From: Leptolyngbya sp. NIES-3755
GTDB taxonomy: Bacteria > Cyanobacteriota > Cyanobacteriia > Leptolyngbyales > Leptolyngbyaceae
NCBI GenBank assembly: GCA_001548435.1
Contig: AP017308.1
Location: 1,621,030 to 1,685,029, forward strand
Direction: 5' to 3'
Length of the DNA: 64,000 bases
Of the stretch, positions 50,278-60,748 are shown one piece after another (the stretch's first letter is position 1; every line of letters begins with the position of its first letter). The notes under the pieces are model-generated. The model did not search any database. It was not told the origin of the DNA and worked only from the letters and a program-made list of their open reading frames with translations. The position numbers were made by a program, and so were the translations under genes.

Positions 50278-52764
50278 ATGACACGATTGAAATCTTGGCT
50301 AAAATCACTAGCTGTAAAGCTTTGTTTGTTCATTCTAACTTGTAGTTTGATTGTGGTTTTTCAACCGCTAATTGCTACAGCATCAGCACGATCGCAAGGG
50401 ATTCAACTCTATGAAGCGGGGCGATTTCAAGACGCGATCGCAGTTTGGCAGCAAGCCGCTCGAACGTATGAAGCACAAAACGATCGGGTCAATCAAGCTT
50501 TGAGTTTGAACTATCTTGCATTAGCGCTACAAGAGTTAGGAGAGTTGAAACAAGCAAGCCAAATCATTTCTGAGAGCCTAGAATTAACCAACAATTTATC
50601 AGTTCGAGCACGAGTTTTAAACACTCAAGGAAAGCTGTTTTTAGCATTAGGACAACCCGAAAAAGCGATCGCTTCTTGGCAAGCAGCGGAAGTTGCTTAT
50701 CGACAAAATGGCGATGAACTTGGCGCGATCGGGACTCAGATTAATCAAGCTCAAGCGCTTCAAAATCAGGGATTGATTCGCCGATCGCAGTTTATTTTAA
50801 AATCTGTGACTCAAAAATTACAGACTCTACCTGCATCAAGCTTGAAACTCGCAGCAGTGCGAAATCTGGGAATTGTCCAGCAAGTTATGGGACAGTTAGA
50901 AGAAGCGAAAACAACCTTAGAGGAAAGTGTTTCGATCGCAAAACAGTTAAACGATCGGGAGGAAATTAGTGTTTCATTGTTTAACCTTGCCAATGTCGTC
51001 CGATCGATGGGTCAATTTGAAGCTGCATTAGAACAATACGATGAAGCCTCAAAACTAGCAAAGCTTCCTCAAACCCGCTTAGGAATTCAAGTCAATCAAT
51101 TTAGCACATTCGTTAAACTAGAGAACTGGAAAGGTGCAAAAGAAGTATTTAACCAATCAAAACTAGAATTACAGAAACTATCACCGAGTAGACAAACGAT
51201 TTATGCAAGAGTGAATTTGTCGAATCATGCAATGAAGAACCTACAGCAGTTTTCTAATCGGGAAATTGCAGAAGAGTTAGCGATCGCGATTCGAGATGCC
51301 CAAACGATTCAGGATTTAAGAGGCGAATCTTATGCAACTGGACAATTAGGACAACTGTATGAACAATCTAAGCAGCTTCAAGAAGCGCAGGAATTAACCG
51401 AGCAAGCTTTATCTCTGTCTTATCGAATTGATGCCAGTGATATCGCGTATCGGTGGCAGTGGCAACTTGGGCGATTGTATCGACAACAGGGAAATCGAGA
51501 AAACGCGATCGCAGCTTATCAAGAATCGGTTCGATTGCTCAAATCACTCAGAGCCGATTTGGTCGCAACTAGCCCAGATGTACAATTTTCATTCCGCGAA
51601 TTGGTAGAACCTGTCTATCGAGAATTTGTTAGCTTACTCGTTGATCAACCGAATCAGAAAGATTTACAGACTGCACGAGAAACGATCGAAGCTTTGCAAC
51701 TTGCAGAATTAGAAAACTTTTTACGATCGGCTTGTTTGGAAGCAAAAACAGCACAGATTGATCAAATCGATACGAATGCAGCCGTGATTTATCCGATCAT
51801 TTTGCCCGATCGCTTAACAGTGATTGCTTCGTTACCAGGTCAAGCACTTTCGGTACACAATACGCAATTGCCAAAAGATCAGGTTGAAAAAACACTAGAG
51901 AAAATGCTAGAAACACTGAATCCAATTGCTTCTGATGAAGAGCGATTACACGTTTCTAAACAGATTTATCAATGGCTGATTCAACCGATCGCAAAAGAGT
52001 TAGAACAAAATCAGATCAAAACTTTGACATTTGTTCTAGACGGAACATTGAGAAATATTCCAATCGCAGCGTTACACGATGGAGAACAATATTTGATTGA
52101 GAAATATAGCGTTGCGATTACACCTGGACTTCAGTTAGTAGAACCCAAATCGCTCACTCAATCTGAACGGCTCAAAGCTCTAGTAGGCGGATTGACCGAA
52201 GAGCGACAAGGCTTTACTTCACTGCCGGGAGTTGCTAGAGAAGCGACTCAAATTGCCAGCAAATTGAACACTCAAATTTTTCTCGATCGCAGATTCACGA
52301 AGCAAAATCTACAAGAAAGCATCGAAGAATCTCAATTTCCTTTAGTGCACTTAGCCACACACGGACAATTTAGCTCGAAACTGAGTGATACCTTTCTGCT
52401 GATGTGGGACGATCGATTGACGATCGAAGGATTACGCAACCTGTTGAAATCACGATCGGATAGAACGCCGATCGAACTTTTAGTCCTTAGTGCATGTGAC
52501 ACCGCAGAAGGCGATCAACGCGCAACCTTGGGACTCGCAGGTTTGGCAGTGCGATCGGGAGCGCGGAGTACCCTAGCAACTCTGTGGGCAGTCAACGATA
52601 ATTCAACTGCGGACTTGATGACGGAATTTTATCGATCGTTATCAGAACAACATATAAGTAAAGCGGAATCGCTCAGACAAGCTCAATTAAAGCTGTTGAA
52701 AGATCCGAGGTATCAGCATCCGTACTATTGGTCTCCATTTATCTTGATCGGGAATTGGTTGTAA
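50278..52764 (+). CDS. TPR-CHAT domain protein, secreted
   Basis: An 828-residue protein with an N-terminal signal sequence (LCLFILTCSLIVVFQPLIATA, about 16-36), about eight tetratricopeptide repeats (residues about 45-440, for example SLNYLALALQELGELKQA and YATGQLGQLYEQSKQLQEA), and a C-terminal CHAT caspase-like protease domain (about 530-825). The catalytic dyad motifs are LVHLATHGQF and LLVLSACDTAEGD, both intact, followed by GARSTLATLWAVND. CHAT proteases are activated in several bacterial conflict and secretion systems. It starts 12 bases after the exoprotein gene, so the two form a unit, and a role in processing or export of the exoprotein is a reasonable guess. Confidence 0.93.
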   Translation: MTRLKSWLKSLAVKLCLFILTCSLIVVFQPLIATASARSQGIQLYEAGRFQDAIAVWQQAARTYEAQNDRVNQALSLNYLALALQELGELKQASQIISESLELTNNLSVRARVLNTQGKLFLALGQPEKAIASWQAAEVAYRQNGDELGAIGTQINQAQALQNQGLIRRSQFILKSVTQKLQTLPASSLKLAAVRNLGIVQQVMGQLEEAKTTLEESVSIAKQLNDREEISVSLFNLANVVRSMGQFEAALEQYDEASKLAKLPQTRLGIQVNQFSTFVKLENWKGAKEVFNQSKLELQKLSPSRQTIYARVNLSNHAMKNLQQFSNREIAEELAIAIRDAQTIQDLRGESYATGQLGQLYEQSKQLQEAQELTEQALSLSYRIDASDIAYRWQWQLGRLYRQQGNRENAIAAYQESVRLLKSLRADLVATSPDVQFSFRELVEPVYREFVSLLVDQPNQKDLQTARETIEALQLAELENFLRSACLEAKTAQIDQIDTNAAVIYPIILPDRLTVIASLPGQALSVHNTQLPKDQVEKTLEKMLETLNPIASDEERLHVSKQIYQWLIQPIAKELEQNQIKTLTFVLDGTLRNIPIAALHDGEQYLIEKYSVAITPGLQLVEPKSLTQSERLKALVGGLTEERQGFTSLPGVAREATQIASKLNTQIFLDRRFTKQNLQESIEESQFPLVHLATHGQFSSKLSDTFLLMWDDRLTIEGLRNLLKSRSDRTPIELLVLSACDTAEGDQRATLGLAGLAVRSGARSTLATLWAVNDNSTADLMTEFYRSLSEQHISKAESLRQAQLKLLKDPRYQHPYYWSPFILIGNWL

Positions 52765-52910
52765 AAAATTGCCCTTAGCCTTGTTTGAATCGGTCTTAGG
52801 ACGGATACGAATTTTTGTCGCACCATAGAGGATGTATTGCGTCCGATACATTGGCTTGATAGTCTTTAGCATGTCGAGCTAATCTGGACGGACTATAGGC
52901 TAGAGTGACG

Positions 52911-55900
52911 ATGATTAGCGAACCTTCCCCCGACTTATCCGCCCGCATCTTTTCCGGAGATAGCCAACTGGCTCAGTTAATGCGATCGCACAACTGGGCA
53001 GACACATCGCTTGGAGCAATTGAACAGTGGTCGCCGAGTCTCTGTACGGCGGTGAGCATTTGCTTGAATTCTCGATTTCCGATGGTGATTTGGTGGGGAC
53101 GGGAGTTAGTGTTGCTGTATAACGATGCTTGGTTACCGATCGTAGGGGGTAAGCATCCAGATTCGCTCGGTCGTCCGGGACATCAAGTGTGGGCAGAAAC
53201 GTGGGATGTAATCGGAACGCAGTTGAATGGCGTTTTAGAGACCGGGAAGGCAACATGGTCAGATGATTCGTTACTGCAACTATATCGATATGGTTATTTA
53301 GAGGAAACTTACTTTACTTATTCGTATAGCCCGATATTTCTAGAGTGCGGGAAAGTGGGCGGTGCATTTACAGCCGTGACAGAAACCACCGATCGCGTCA
53401 TTGGAGAGCGGCGATTAGCGACTTTAAGAGATTTAGCTGCACAGACTGGAGCCGCAAAAACGATCGAGCAAGCCTGTCAGATCTCGATCGACAAATTAGC
53501 GAACAATCTCGCTGATATTCCTTTTGCTGCAATCTATATCGTCAGTGAAACAGTGACATTAAAAGCAACCACTGAAACAGAATTACCACTGAATTCGCAC
53601 TCGATTTGGAAGCTTGAAGAAGCAATTGAAAAACGTCAGCCGATTCTGATCGAGAACTTAGCAGAACAGTTCGGAGATATTCCAGCAGGGGTACTTAGGA
53701 CACCGCTACAACAAGCATTAGTGTTACCAATTTGGGCATCAGGACAGGAAGCACTCAGTGGATTGTTAGTAGTTGGCGTAAATCCAGGGCGGGAATTGGA
53801 TGAGGATTATCGCGACTTTTTCGAGATGGCAGCGGGACATATTGGAACTGCGATCGCGAATGCGGATGCGTATGAAGCAGAACGGAAACGAGTGGAAGCT
53901 TTGGCAGAACTCGATCGAGCTAAAACTGAGTTTTTCAGCAATGTTTCACATGAGTTCCGAACGCCATTAACTCTGATGCTGAATCCGCTCGAAGAAGTGT
54001 TAGCGGTTGAGCCAGTAGAACATCGAGAACAGCTAGAAACGGCGCATCGAAATGGATTAAGGTTACTTAAATTAGTCAATACACTGCTTGATTTTTCGCG
54101 AATTGAAGCAGGACGAGTTCAAGCAATCTATCAACCGATCGAATTATCGACATTTACCGCAGAATTAGCCAGTGTGTTTCGGACCACGATCGAGCGTGTT
54201 GGATTACGGCTGATTGTCAATTGTGAAGGGAGCGAACAAGCGTATGTCGATCGAGAAATGTGGGAGAAGATTGTTCTGAATCTAATCTCGAATGCGTTCA
54301 AATTTACGTTTGAAGGTGAAATCGAGGTAAGTTTGCGGCGCGTTGAACACTCGATCGAGTTGAATGTTCGTGATACAGGTGTCGGAATTCCATCTGAAGC
54401 TTTACCGCGATTGTTTGAGCGCTTTCATCGGGTGAGTGGAACTCGATCGAGAAGTTACGAAGGTTCAGGAATCGGGTTAGCACTCGTAAAAGAACTGGTG
54501 ACGCAACATGGTGGAACAATCTCTGTTTGGAGTGAAGTCAACCAAGGATCAACATTCACTGTAAAAATTCCATTAGGAGACGCGCATTTACCCCCTGAAC
54601 AAGTCGATCGAGATGGCATTGTTCGAGAAACTACGGTTCGTGCAGATGCGTTTGTTCAAGAAGCATTACGATGGAACACAGAAATTGCAGATGATTTGAT
54701 TGTTGCCGACTCTGAGCGTTCAAGTACTCGAATCTTAGTCGTTGATGATAATGCAGATTTAAGAGACTATCTGAAACGGTTGTTATCGAAATCTTATAGA
54801 GTCGAAACCGCGATCGATGGTATTGATGCGCTGAACATGATTCGCCAATCTGCGCCCGATCTGATTCTCAGTGATGTGATGATGCCGAATTTGGATGGAT
54901 TTGGACTCTTGCAAGAACTGCGATCGCATCCTGAGACCAAAGAAATTCCAATCATTCTACTGTCTGCTCGTGCGGGTGAAGAAGCGCGAGTGGAAGGATT
55001 AGGAGCGGGAGCGGATGATTATTTAGTCAAACCTTTTTCTGCTCGTGAACTGATGGCGCGAGTTGAATCGACTTTGAAGCTATCACAGTTACGTCAAGAA
55101 ACCACCGATCGAGAGCGAATGTTGCGATCGCAAGCCGAACGTGCGAACCGTCTCAAAGATGAATTTCTCGCGGTGCTGTCTCATGAACTGCGAACGCCGC
55201 TGAATCCAATCATGGGTTGGATAAAACTCTTACGCTCTGGAAAATGTAGCCCCGCACAAACTGAGAAAGCGCTTGAAACGATCGAGCGTAATGCGATACT
55301 TCAAACTCAATTGATTGGCGATCTGCTCGATGTTTCGCGGATTTTGCAAGGTAAGCTGAATCTGGCACAAGAACCTATCAATCTGAGCGAGATTATTTCA
55401 GCCGCGATCGAAACCGTTCAACTCGCTGCCGATGCAAAATCTCTGAACATCCAAACCAAAATTCACCCTGCCAATCCGGTGATCGGGGATGCAGGACGAC
55501 TCCAGCAAATTGTTTGGAATCTGCTCTCGAATGCAGTGAAGTTTACGCCTGCAAATGGTTCGATTACGGTGTCATTAACTCAGATCGATGGCTTTGCTCA
55601 TCTCCAAGTCAGCGATACGGGGAAAGGCATTCAACCCAGTTTCCTGCCTTATGTGTTCGACTATTTTCGCCAAGAAGATGGCTCATCGACGCGCACCTTT
55701 GGCGGATTGGGATTAGGTTTAGCGATCGTGCGCTATCTCACCGAGTTACATGGCGGCATCGTGACAGCTTACAGTGCAGGTGAAAACCAAGGCGCAACTT
55801 TCACAGTGAAATTACCTGTCGTGAATCGATCGATTGAGCCTTCAGAACCTTTACCCAATGCGATCGAGCAATCGCTCCAAGGTTTTACGATTCTGGTTGT

Positions 55901-56282
55901 CGATGACGATCGCGACTCGAATGACTTAGCTGCGTTTGTATTGCAATCAGCGGGAGCCTCAGTAATGACAGCCTCTTCTGGCATCGAAGCGTTGCAAAAA
56001 TTGAACACACAAATCGATCTACTCGTGAGCGATATCGGAATGCCTGAGTTAGACGGATATGAATTGTTGCAACAAGTTCGTGCCCAATCGATTTTTATTC
56101 CTGCGATCGCACTCACCGCTTATGCAGGCGGTTCAGATCAACAGCGGGCGATCAAAGCGGGATTCCAAGCACATCTCGCCAAACCGATCGAGCCAGATCA
56201 ACTTTTATCGATCGCGGCTTCGTTGCTGAAAAAATCCGTCGAATCTGCACCACAATCGCTACAATCGATCATGCCGATTTAA
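52911..56282 (+). CDS. Double hybrid sensor histidine kinase (PAS-GAF-HK-REC-HK-REC)
   Basis: A 1123-residue cytoplasmic signalling protein without membrane helices. Order: PAS-like sensor (about 20-160), GAF (about 170-320), a first kinase core with H-box [13 protein letters not shown] (about 340) and HATPase ([26 protein letters not shown]), a receiver [17 protein letters not shown] (about 605-720) with phospho-Asp in [13 protein letters not shown], then a second kinase core with [12 protein letters not shown] (about 755) and HATPase ([26 protein letters not shown]), and a final receiver [15 protein letters not shown] with [13 protein letters not shown]. The tandem kinase-receiver layout allows an internal phosphorelay. 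No output regulator is adjacent. A GTG at 52905 is an alternative start. Confidence 0.95.
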   Translation: MISEPSPDLSARIFSGDSQLAQLMRSHNWADTSLGAIEQWSPSLCTAVSICLNSRFPMVIWWGRELVLLYNDAWLPIVGGKHPDSLGRPGHQVWAETWDVIGTQLNGVLETGKATWSDDSLLQLYRYGYLEETYFTYSYSPIFLECGKVGGAFTAVTETTDRVIGERRLATLRDLAAQTGAAKTIEQACQISIDKLANNLADIPFAAIYIVSETVTLKATTETELPLNSHSIWKLEEAIEKRQPILIENLAEQFGDIPAGVLRTPLQQALVLPIWASGQEALSGLLVVGVNPGRELDEDYRDFFEMAAGHIGTAIANADAYEAERKRVEALAELDRAKTEFFSNVSHEFRTPLTLMLNPLEEVLAVEPVEHREQLETAHRNGLRLLKLVNTLLDFSRIEAGRVQAIYQPIELSTFTAELASVFRTTIERVGLRLIVNCEGSEQAYVDREMWEKIVLNLISNAFKFTFEGEIEVSLRRVEHSIELNVRDTGVGIPSEALPRLFERFHRVSGTRSRSYEGSGIGLALVKELVTQHGGTISVWSEVNQGSTFTVKIPLGDAHLPPEQVDRDGIVRETTVRADAFVQEALRWNTEIADDLIVADSERSSTRILVVDDNADLRDYLKRLLSKSYRVETAIDGIDALNMIRQSAPDLILSDVMMPNLDGFGLLQELRSHPETKEIPIILLSARAGEEARVEGLGAGADDYLVKPFSARELMARVESTLKLSQLRQETTDRERMLRSQAERANRLKDEFLAVLSHELRTPLNPIMGWIKLLRSGKCSPAQTEKALETIERNAILQTQLIGDLLDVSRILQGKLNLAQEPINLSEIISAAIETVQLAADAKSLNIQTKIHPANPVIGDAGRLQQIVWNLLSNAVKFTPANGSITVSLTQIDGFAHLQVSDTGKGIQPSFLPYVFDYFRQEDGSSTRTFGGLGLGLAIVRYLTELHGGIVTAYSAGENQGATFTVKLPVVNRSIEPSEPLPNAIEQSLQGFTILVVDDDRDSNDLAAFVLQSAGASVMTASSGIEALQKLNTQIDLLVSDIGMPELDGYELLQQVRAQSIFIPAIALTAYAGGSDQQRAIKAGFQAHLAKPIEPDQLLSIAASLLKKSVESAPQSLQSIMPI

Positions 56283-56298
56283 TTTCAGATTGTATTGT

Positions 56299-57415
56299 AT
56301 GGATACTAGCTCGCTCAAACGAGATGTCGAACTGCTCACGTCGCGCCTGGGTAAAACTCAGGACTATCTTTGACGTTCCTGCTCTGACTGCGAAAATTCA
56401 AGACTTAGAGCAAGTCGCCTCTCAGCCTGAGTTTTGGGACAACCAATCCAAAGCTCAAAGCGTTTTACAAGAATTAAACGAGTACAAATCGCACCTCGAA
56501 CAATTCGATCGCTGGAAATCCGATCTTGAGGATGCCGAAGCTACGATCGAACTCCTCGAACTCGAAGCCGATCAATCCCTACTCGAAGAAGCCGAATCCA
56601 AAACCGCTCAACTCAAGCGCGATCTCGACCAGTGGGAACTCCAGCAAATGTTATCTGGAACCTATGACAGCAAAGGCGCGATTCTGACGATTAACGCAGG
56701 TGCAGGCGGAACCGATGCTCAAGATTGGGCGGAGATGCTGCTCAGAATGTACACCCGATGGGGCGAATCACACGGCTATAAAGTGCATCTGATGGAAATG
56801 TCCGAAGGAGACGAAGCGGGAGTAAAATCTGCAACGCTCGAAATTGACGGACGCTATGCGTATGGCTATCTCAAAATGGAGAAAGGCACACACCGACTCG
56901 TGAGAATTTCGCCATTCAACGCCAATGACAAGCGCCAAACGAGTTTTGCAGGCGTGGAAGTGATGCCGATGATTGATCTTTCGGTACAGTTGGACATTCC
57001 CGAAAAAGACCTCGAAATCACGACTTCTCGTGCGGGTGGTAAAGGCGGGCAAAACGTTAACAAAGTTGAAACAGCGGTGCGGATTGTGCACAAACCCACT
57101 GGGGTCGCGGTTCGATGTACGGAAGAGCGATCGCAACTTCAAAATAAAGAAAAAGCCCTCGCGATTCTCAAAGCAAAGTTACTCATCATTGCTGAGGAAC
57201 AACGTGCGAAAGAGATTGCTGAAATTCGAGGCGATATGGTGGAAGCCGCTTGGGGCACTCAAATTCGTAACTATGTGTTTCATCCGTACCAACTGGTGAA
57301 AGATCTGCGAACGAATGTTGAAACAACTGCGGTACAAGACGTGATGAATGGTGAGATTGATTCGTTCATTGAAGCTTGTTTACGACAGGAGAATCAATTG
57401 GTTGAAGCATCGTGA
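56299..57415 (+). CDS. prfB: Peptide chain release factor 2, with programmed +1 frameshift
   Basis: A 371-residue class I release factor for UGA/UAA codons, read in two frames. ORF1 starts at the ATG 56299 and reads 24 codons to CTT TGA at 56368-56373; the ribosome must slip +1 at CTT and continue with GAC at 56372. The main frame then runs to 57415. The SPF codon-recognition tripeptide lies in [10 protein letters not shown] and the catalytic GGQ in [12 protein letters not shown] at about residues 249-251, as in other RF2 proteins. A start at 56324 in the main frame would give a truncated first helix and is not used. Convincing autoregulated prfB. Confidence 0.96.
56360..56374 (+). promoter_or_regulatory. 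prfB: prfB programmed +1 frameshift site
   Basis: The 15 bases AGGACTATCTTTGAC contain the slippery CTT followed by the in-frame TGA and a C, preceded by an AGGA Shine-Dalgarno-like stimulator at the usual spacing. When RF2 is scarce, the UGA is read slowly and the ribosome shifts +1 to GAC, so RF2 controls its own level. This matches the classical RF2 autoregulation signal. Confidence 0.95.
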
Positions 57416-57547
57416 ACGATCGTTCATGCTATAGGCAACATTTATGCGGTTTGGTCCGTCTTCGCTTGCATATCCCCGGAAATCATCAACTCTATAAGTC
57501 ACCAATGTTCAGACTTAAATCACACGAAACGATTCAGGGTTAGGCGA

Positions 57548-58981
57548 ATGAAGTTCTTTTATTGGACAGCATTTGCATTAAGCTCGCTTGGCTTCATCCC
57601 CCTCTACACAACCTTTTCAGAGACAATTGCCGCCAGTGTTGCTCAATCTGTACCCACTCCCAGCGCTTCCCCCAGTCCCCAACCCCGTGAGATTCTACAG
57701 CCTGGCGAAGTCCGTCCCCTGCCAGGACAACTCGATCGCGTTCCACTGGTAAACAGCAATACCCCAGAGTGGATTAAACAATCTGGTATTCTCCTTTCCA
57801 CCTTTCCACCCCAAAACAAAGCAACTCCTACCGCGCATCTGAACTATCCGCTGACAGGTGCATTCAATCTCTTTGCTCATCACTACACTCACGATCCGAA
57901 AGATCGTCAAACGCTCTATATCGGAGTTCTCGTTCACAATCCGGGGACAAAACCCGTGTCGATCACCATTCCTGCTGCTGCGAGCTATCGCCTTGAACCT
58001 GATGCCCCGTTTCAGTCCAAACCGCCCCTTTTAGACAATGCGAAGGGTCAAGTTTTTTCGGGTCCTGGAATTCGAGCCGTTGACACAGTGTTGCGAGGTC
58101 AGCGAACTCGTGAATTTCCGAATCAAGTAGTCGTCCAACCGGGACAATATCAACTCCTGATGAATGGCGACATTGTGACGAAGGGTTTAACGAAACCTGT
58201 GAATGGTCGATCGACCCTGATGCGGCTGAATAGTACTGGAACAATCTACGTCGCCACACTCGCAATGTTTGCACCGAAAACATCAACCGGTGTAGAGCGT
58301 CCACCCACCTTACCAGAATGGCAAGATCTTCTGATCAAAGGTAAGCTTGCTACTCCACGCGATAAAACTCCCACACCTCCGAATCATTCAGGAAGCTTGA
58401 TTTATGGTCGCGTTGCAGGGGTACAAATTGGCAGCACTTGGCGGACCCAACTCACTGATCCGGGGCAAGCAAACCTGTCGATTCCTAAAGCGGGACAAAG
58501 TATTGCTTATGCGCTAAGTACTCTCCGAGGCGGACGATTAGGGACAGGTCAAAGTCAAGCTGCCCCACTCCTTGTCCGCTATCCCGATACTGCTTATGAA
58601 TCTCACGGCAACTATGCAACCTACTACGATCTAGGCTTGCCCCTCACCAACTCAACGACCCAAACACAAACGGTGACGATTAAGCTTTCTAGTCCCATTA
58701 AGCAAGACCAACTGACCTCAGGAATATTACGATTTCGTCAGCCTCCTCAAGATTTCCCTTTCTTTCGGGGAACGGTCCGACTCCGCTACAGAGATGAGCG
58801 CCAACAACAGCAAACACGCTATCTCCATTTGTGGCACCGCATTGGTCAAGTGGTCGATCCGTTACTAAAACTGGAGCTAAAACCAAAAGAAACTCGATCG
58901 ATTCAAGTTGATTTTTACTACCCACCCGATTCGACTCCGCCGCAAGTTCTTTCAGTGACGACAGAACCACCAAAGCCATGA
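57548..58981 (+). CDS. DUF3370 secreted protein
   Basis: A 477-residue exported cyanobacterial protein. Signal-like N-terminus FFYWTAFALSSLGFIPLYT (residues about 3-21), then a Pro/Ser-rich spacer (about 36-60), then the DUF3370 domain with NTPEWIKQSGILLSTFP, LNYPLTGAFNLFAHHYTH and VLVHNPGTKPVSITIPAA (about 75-140), and beta-rich blocks ending VDFYYPPDSTPPQVLSV. The domain looks like an all-beta surface protein, and its function is unknown. It is separated from prfB by 132 bases and has its own upstream region. The gene lies next to a convergent cupin gene. Confidence 0.88.
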   Translation: MKFFYWTAFALSSLGFIPLYTTFSETIAASVAQSVPTPSASPSPQPREILQPGEVRPLPGQLDRVPLVNSNTPEWIKQSGILLSTFPPQNKATPTAHLNYPLTGAFNLFAHHYTHDPKDRQTLYIGVLVHNPGTKPVSITIPAAASYRLEPDAPFQSKPPLLDNAKGQVFSGPGIRAVDTVLRGQRTREFPNQVVVQPGQYQLLMNGDIVTKGLTKPVNGRSTLMRLNSTGTIYVATLAMFAPKTSTGVERPPTLPEWQDLLIKGKLATPRDKTPTPPNHSGSLIYGRVAGVQIGSTWRTQLTDPGQANLSIPKAGQSIAYALSTLRGGRLGTGQSQAAPLLVRYPDTAYESHGNYATYYDLGLPLTNSTTQTQTVTIKLSSPIKQDQLTSGILRFRQPPQDFPFFRGTVRLRYRDERQQQQTRYLHLWHRIGQVVDPLLKLELKPKETRSIQVDFYYPPDSTPPQVLSVTTEPPKP

Positions 58982-59118
58982 CTAGCGATCGATGAAAGAT
59001 TTGCGATCGCGAAATGCAATAGAATCGCGAGTTGATATCTCACTGAATGCTTTAGCAAACTTGCACCGATAGGGGTCGCGAATCGGAAGATTAGTTCAGT
59101 ATCCAGCACCCAAGCAAT

Positions 59119-59457
59119 CTACTCATCGCGCCCATGCACTTGAGCAGGCGGACTCGTTGCTTCGATCGCACTAAACGATTCCAAAATTTTGTAAGTGTGC
59201 GATGCCCCTTTGGGTATAACCCAAGAATTGCCTGGTTCAAGCAGAATCATTTGTCCCTCAAGATGCAATTCTGCTTTGCCGCTCAGCACATATCCAACTG
59301 TTTCATATTCACGTTGAGTCGGCGGTTTTGCCTCTGCTGACGATTCATTCTCCCATAGACGCATTGAGACCGTTTTTCCAGAGGCGAGATACTTTTGTCC
59401 CATTTCTCCGATCGGTGAAGATTCAGCATCAACTTTTTGAACAGTGGTGTCGGACAT
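59119..59457 (-). CDS. Cupin domain protein
   Basis: A 112-residue single-domain beta-barrel protein. Cupin motif 1 is degenerate (REYETVGYVLSGKAELHLEG, about residues 49-68) and motif 2 is PGNSWVIPKGASHTYKI (about 75-91), with Tyr53-Val-Leu-Ser and a His in SHTYK as metal-ligand candidates. Few histidines are present, so it may bind metal poorly or have a sensing role. An upstream divergent gene, the flavin oxidoreductase, starts 174 bases away, so the region between carries both promoters. Function unknown beyond the fold. Confidence 0.88.
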   Translation of the reverse strand: MSDTTVQKVDAESSPIGEMGQKYLASGKTVSMRLWENESSAEAKPPTQREYETVGYVLSGKAELHLEGQMILLEPGNSWVIPKGASHTYKILESFSAIEATSPPAQVHGRDE

Positions 59458-59631
59458 GGCGGTTTCCTCATTCGCGGCAGCAATGTTCTCAAGTTAGTTC
59501 TGGCTGGGAGAAAGTCCCTCTTACTGCGGGCGGATTGTTAAGAATACGATCGACGAATCTTTCTGTCGATCGAAGCAATAAAAACCTCCATTTGATAAAA
59601 CCAAACTGTCTCGTCTTTCAGTCAAATCACT

Positions 59632-60600
59632 ATGGTAAAAGTCGGCTATCACGCTTCCCACGAGCAATTCAAACCCAGTGAACTACTCCGATATGTGCAA
59701 TTTGCAGAACAAGCAGGATTTAACGCCGCTTTATCTTCGGATCATTTTCATCCTTGGGGCGAGATGCAAGGACAAAGTGGATTTGCTTGGTCGTGGTTGG
59801 GAGCCGCCATGCAAGCTACTCCAACGCTGAGTTACCGAATTGTGAATGCACCTGGACAGCGATATCACCCGACGATTATTGCTCAAGCTGCCGCGACCCT
59901 AGCCGAAATGTTTCCCAATCGATTCTGGATCACGGTTGGGAGCGGACAGAATTTGAACGAACATATCACGGGTGAGAAATGGTTGGCGAAGAGCGATCGT
60001 AATTCTCGACTGAAAGAATGCGTGGAGATTATGCGGGCACTTTGGGCGGGTGAAACTGTGACTCACAAAGGATTTGTCACGGTTGAAGATGCGAAACTCT
60101 ACAGTCGTCCTGAAATTCAACCCTTGATCGTTGGAGCCGCAGTTACCGCAGAAACAGCAGAATGGCTCGGAAGTTGGGCAGATGGATTGATTACAACTTC
60201 GCGACCTCCAGAAGAACTTAAGAAAGTTGTGGATGCGTTTCGACGGGGTGGCGGTGAAGGAAAACCGATGCTTCTGAAAGTGCAATTGGGATACGATCGA
60301 GATCCAGAAACTGCATTGCAAAAAGCTCATGAACAATGGCGAAATAACATTTTCAAAAACTCAGTGATGACTGAATTAAGAACGCCTCAGCAATTTGATT
60401 CAGTGGGGGAAACTGTCACTCCTGAGGCTCTTACTGAGTCGGTTCGCGTTTCATCTGAGCCAGAACAACATCTTGAATGGTTGCAGCAAGATATTGAACT
60501 TGGATTTGATGAATTGTTGCTCCATAATGTCACTCGCGATCAAGAGCAATTTATTGAAGTATTTGGAGAGAAAGTCTTACCTGCGCTGATGTCGAATTAA
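59632..60600 (+). CDS. LLM class flavin-dependent oxidoreductase (TIGR03885-like)
   Basis: A 322-residue luciferase-like TIM-barrel flavoprotein. Motifs are VKVGYHASHEQFKPSELLRY (start), LSSDHFHPWGEMQGQSGFAW (about 34-53, the conserved His-containing loop), RFWITVGSGQNLNEHITG (about 96-113), and IVGAAVTAETAEWLGSWADG (about 163-182). The protein matches the pattern of TIGR03885, predicted FMN- and not F420-dependent monooxygenases. The substrate is unknown. The downstream alpha/beta hydrolase gene is separated by a palindromic repeat, so they are probably not one transcript. Confidence 0.9.
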   Translation: MVKVGYHASHEQFKPSELLRYVQFAEQAGFNAALSSDHFHPWGEMQGQSGFAWSWLGAAMQATPTLSYRIVNAPGQRYHPTIIAQAAATLAEMFPNRFWITVGSGQNLNEHITGEKWLAKSDRNSRLKECVEIMRALWAGETVTHKGFVTVEDAKLYSRPEIQPLIVGAAVTAETAEWLGSWADGLITTSRPPEELKKVVDAFRRGGGEGKPMLLKVQLGYDRDPETALQKAHEQWRNNIFKNSVMTELRTPQQFDSVGETVTPEALTESVRVSSEPEQHLEWLQQDIELGFDELLLHNVTRDQEQFIEVFGEKVLPALMSN

Positions 60601-60674
60601 GATTTCAGGAAGGTCTTTAATCTGTGGTGTATTACAGCATTCCTAAATCAGTCGTCAATTGCAAAGGTGATCGT

Positions 60675-60711
60675 GCCCCCTAAATCCCCCATTCTGGGGG
60701 ATTTAGGGGGC
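60675..60711. repeat. Perfect palindromic repeat hairpin (ccccctaaatccccc family)
   Basis: GCCCCCTAAATCCCCC (60675-60690) and GGGGGATTTAGGGGGC (60696-60711) are perfect 16-base inverted arms around ATTCT. It is the same sequence family as the repeat at 20661-20765. Located between two plus-strand genes (60600 stop, 60749 start), it could form a very stable RNA hairpin but lacks a T-run. Confidence 0.85.
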
Positions 60712-60748
60712 TTTGGGAGAATTTACAACTCAAATCGGATTGCGATAG

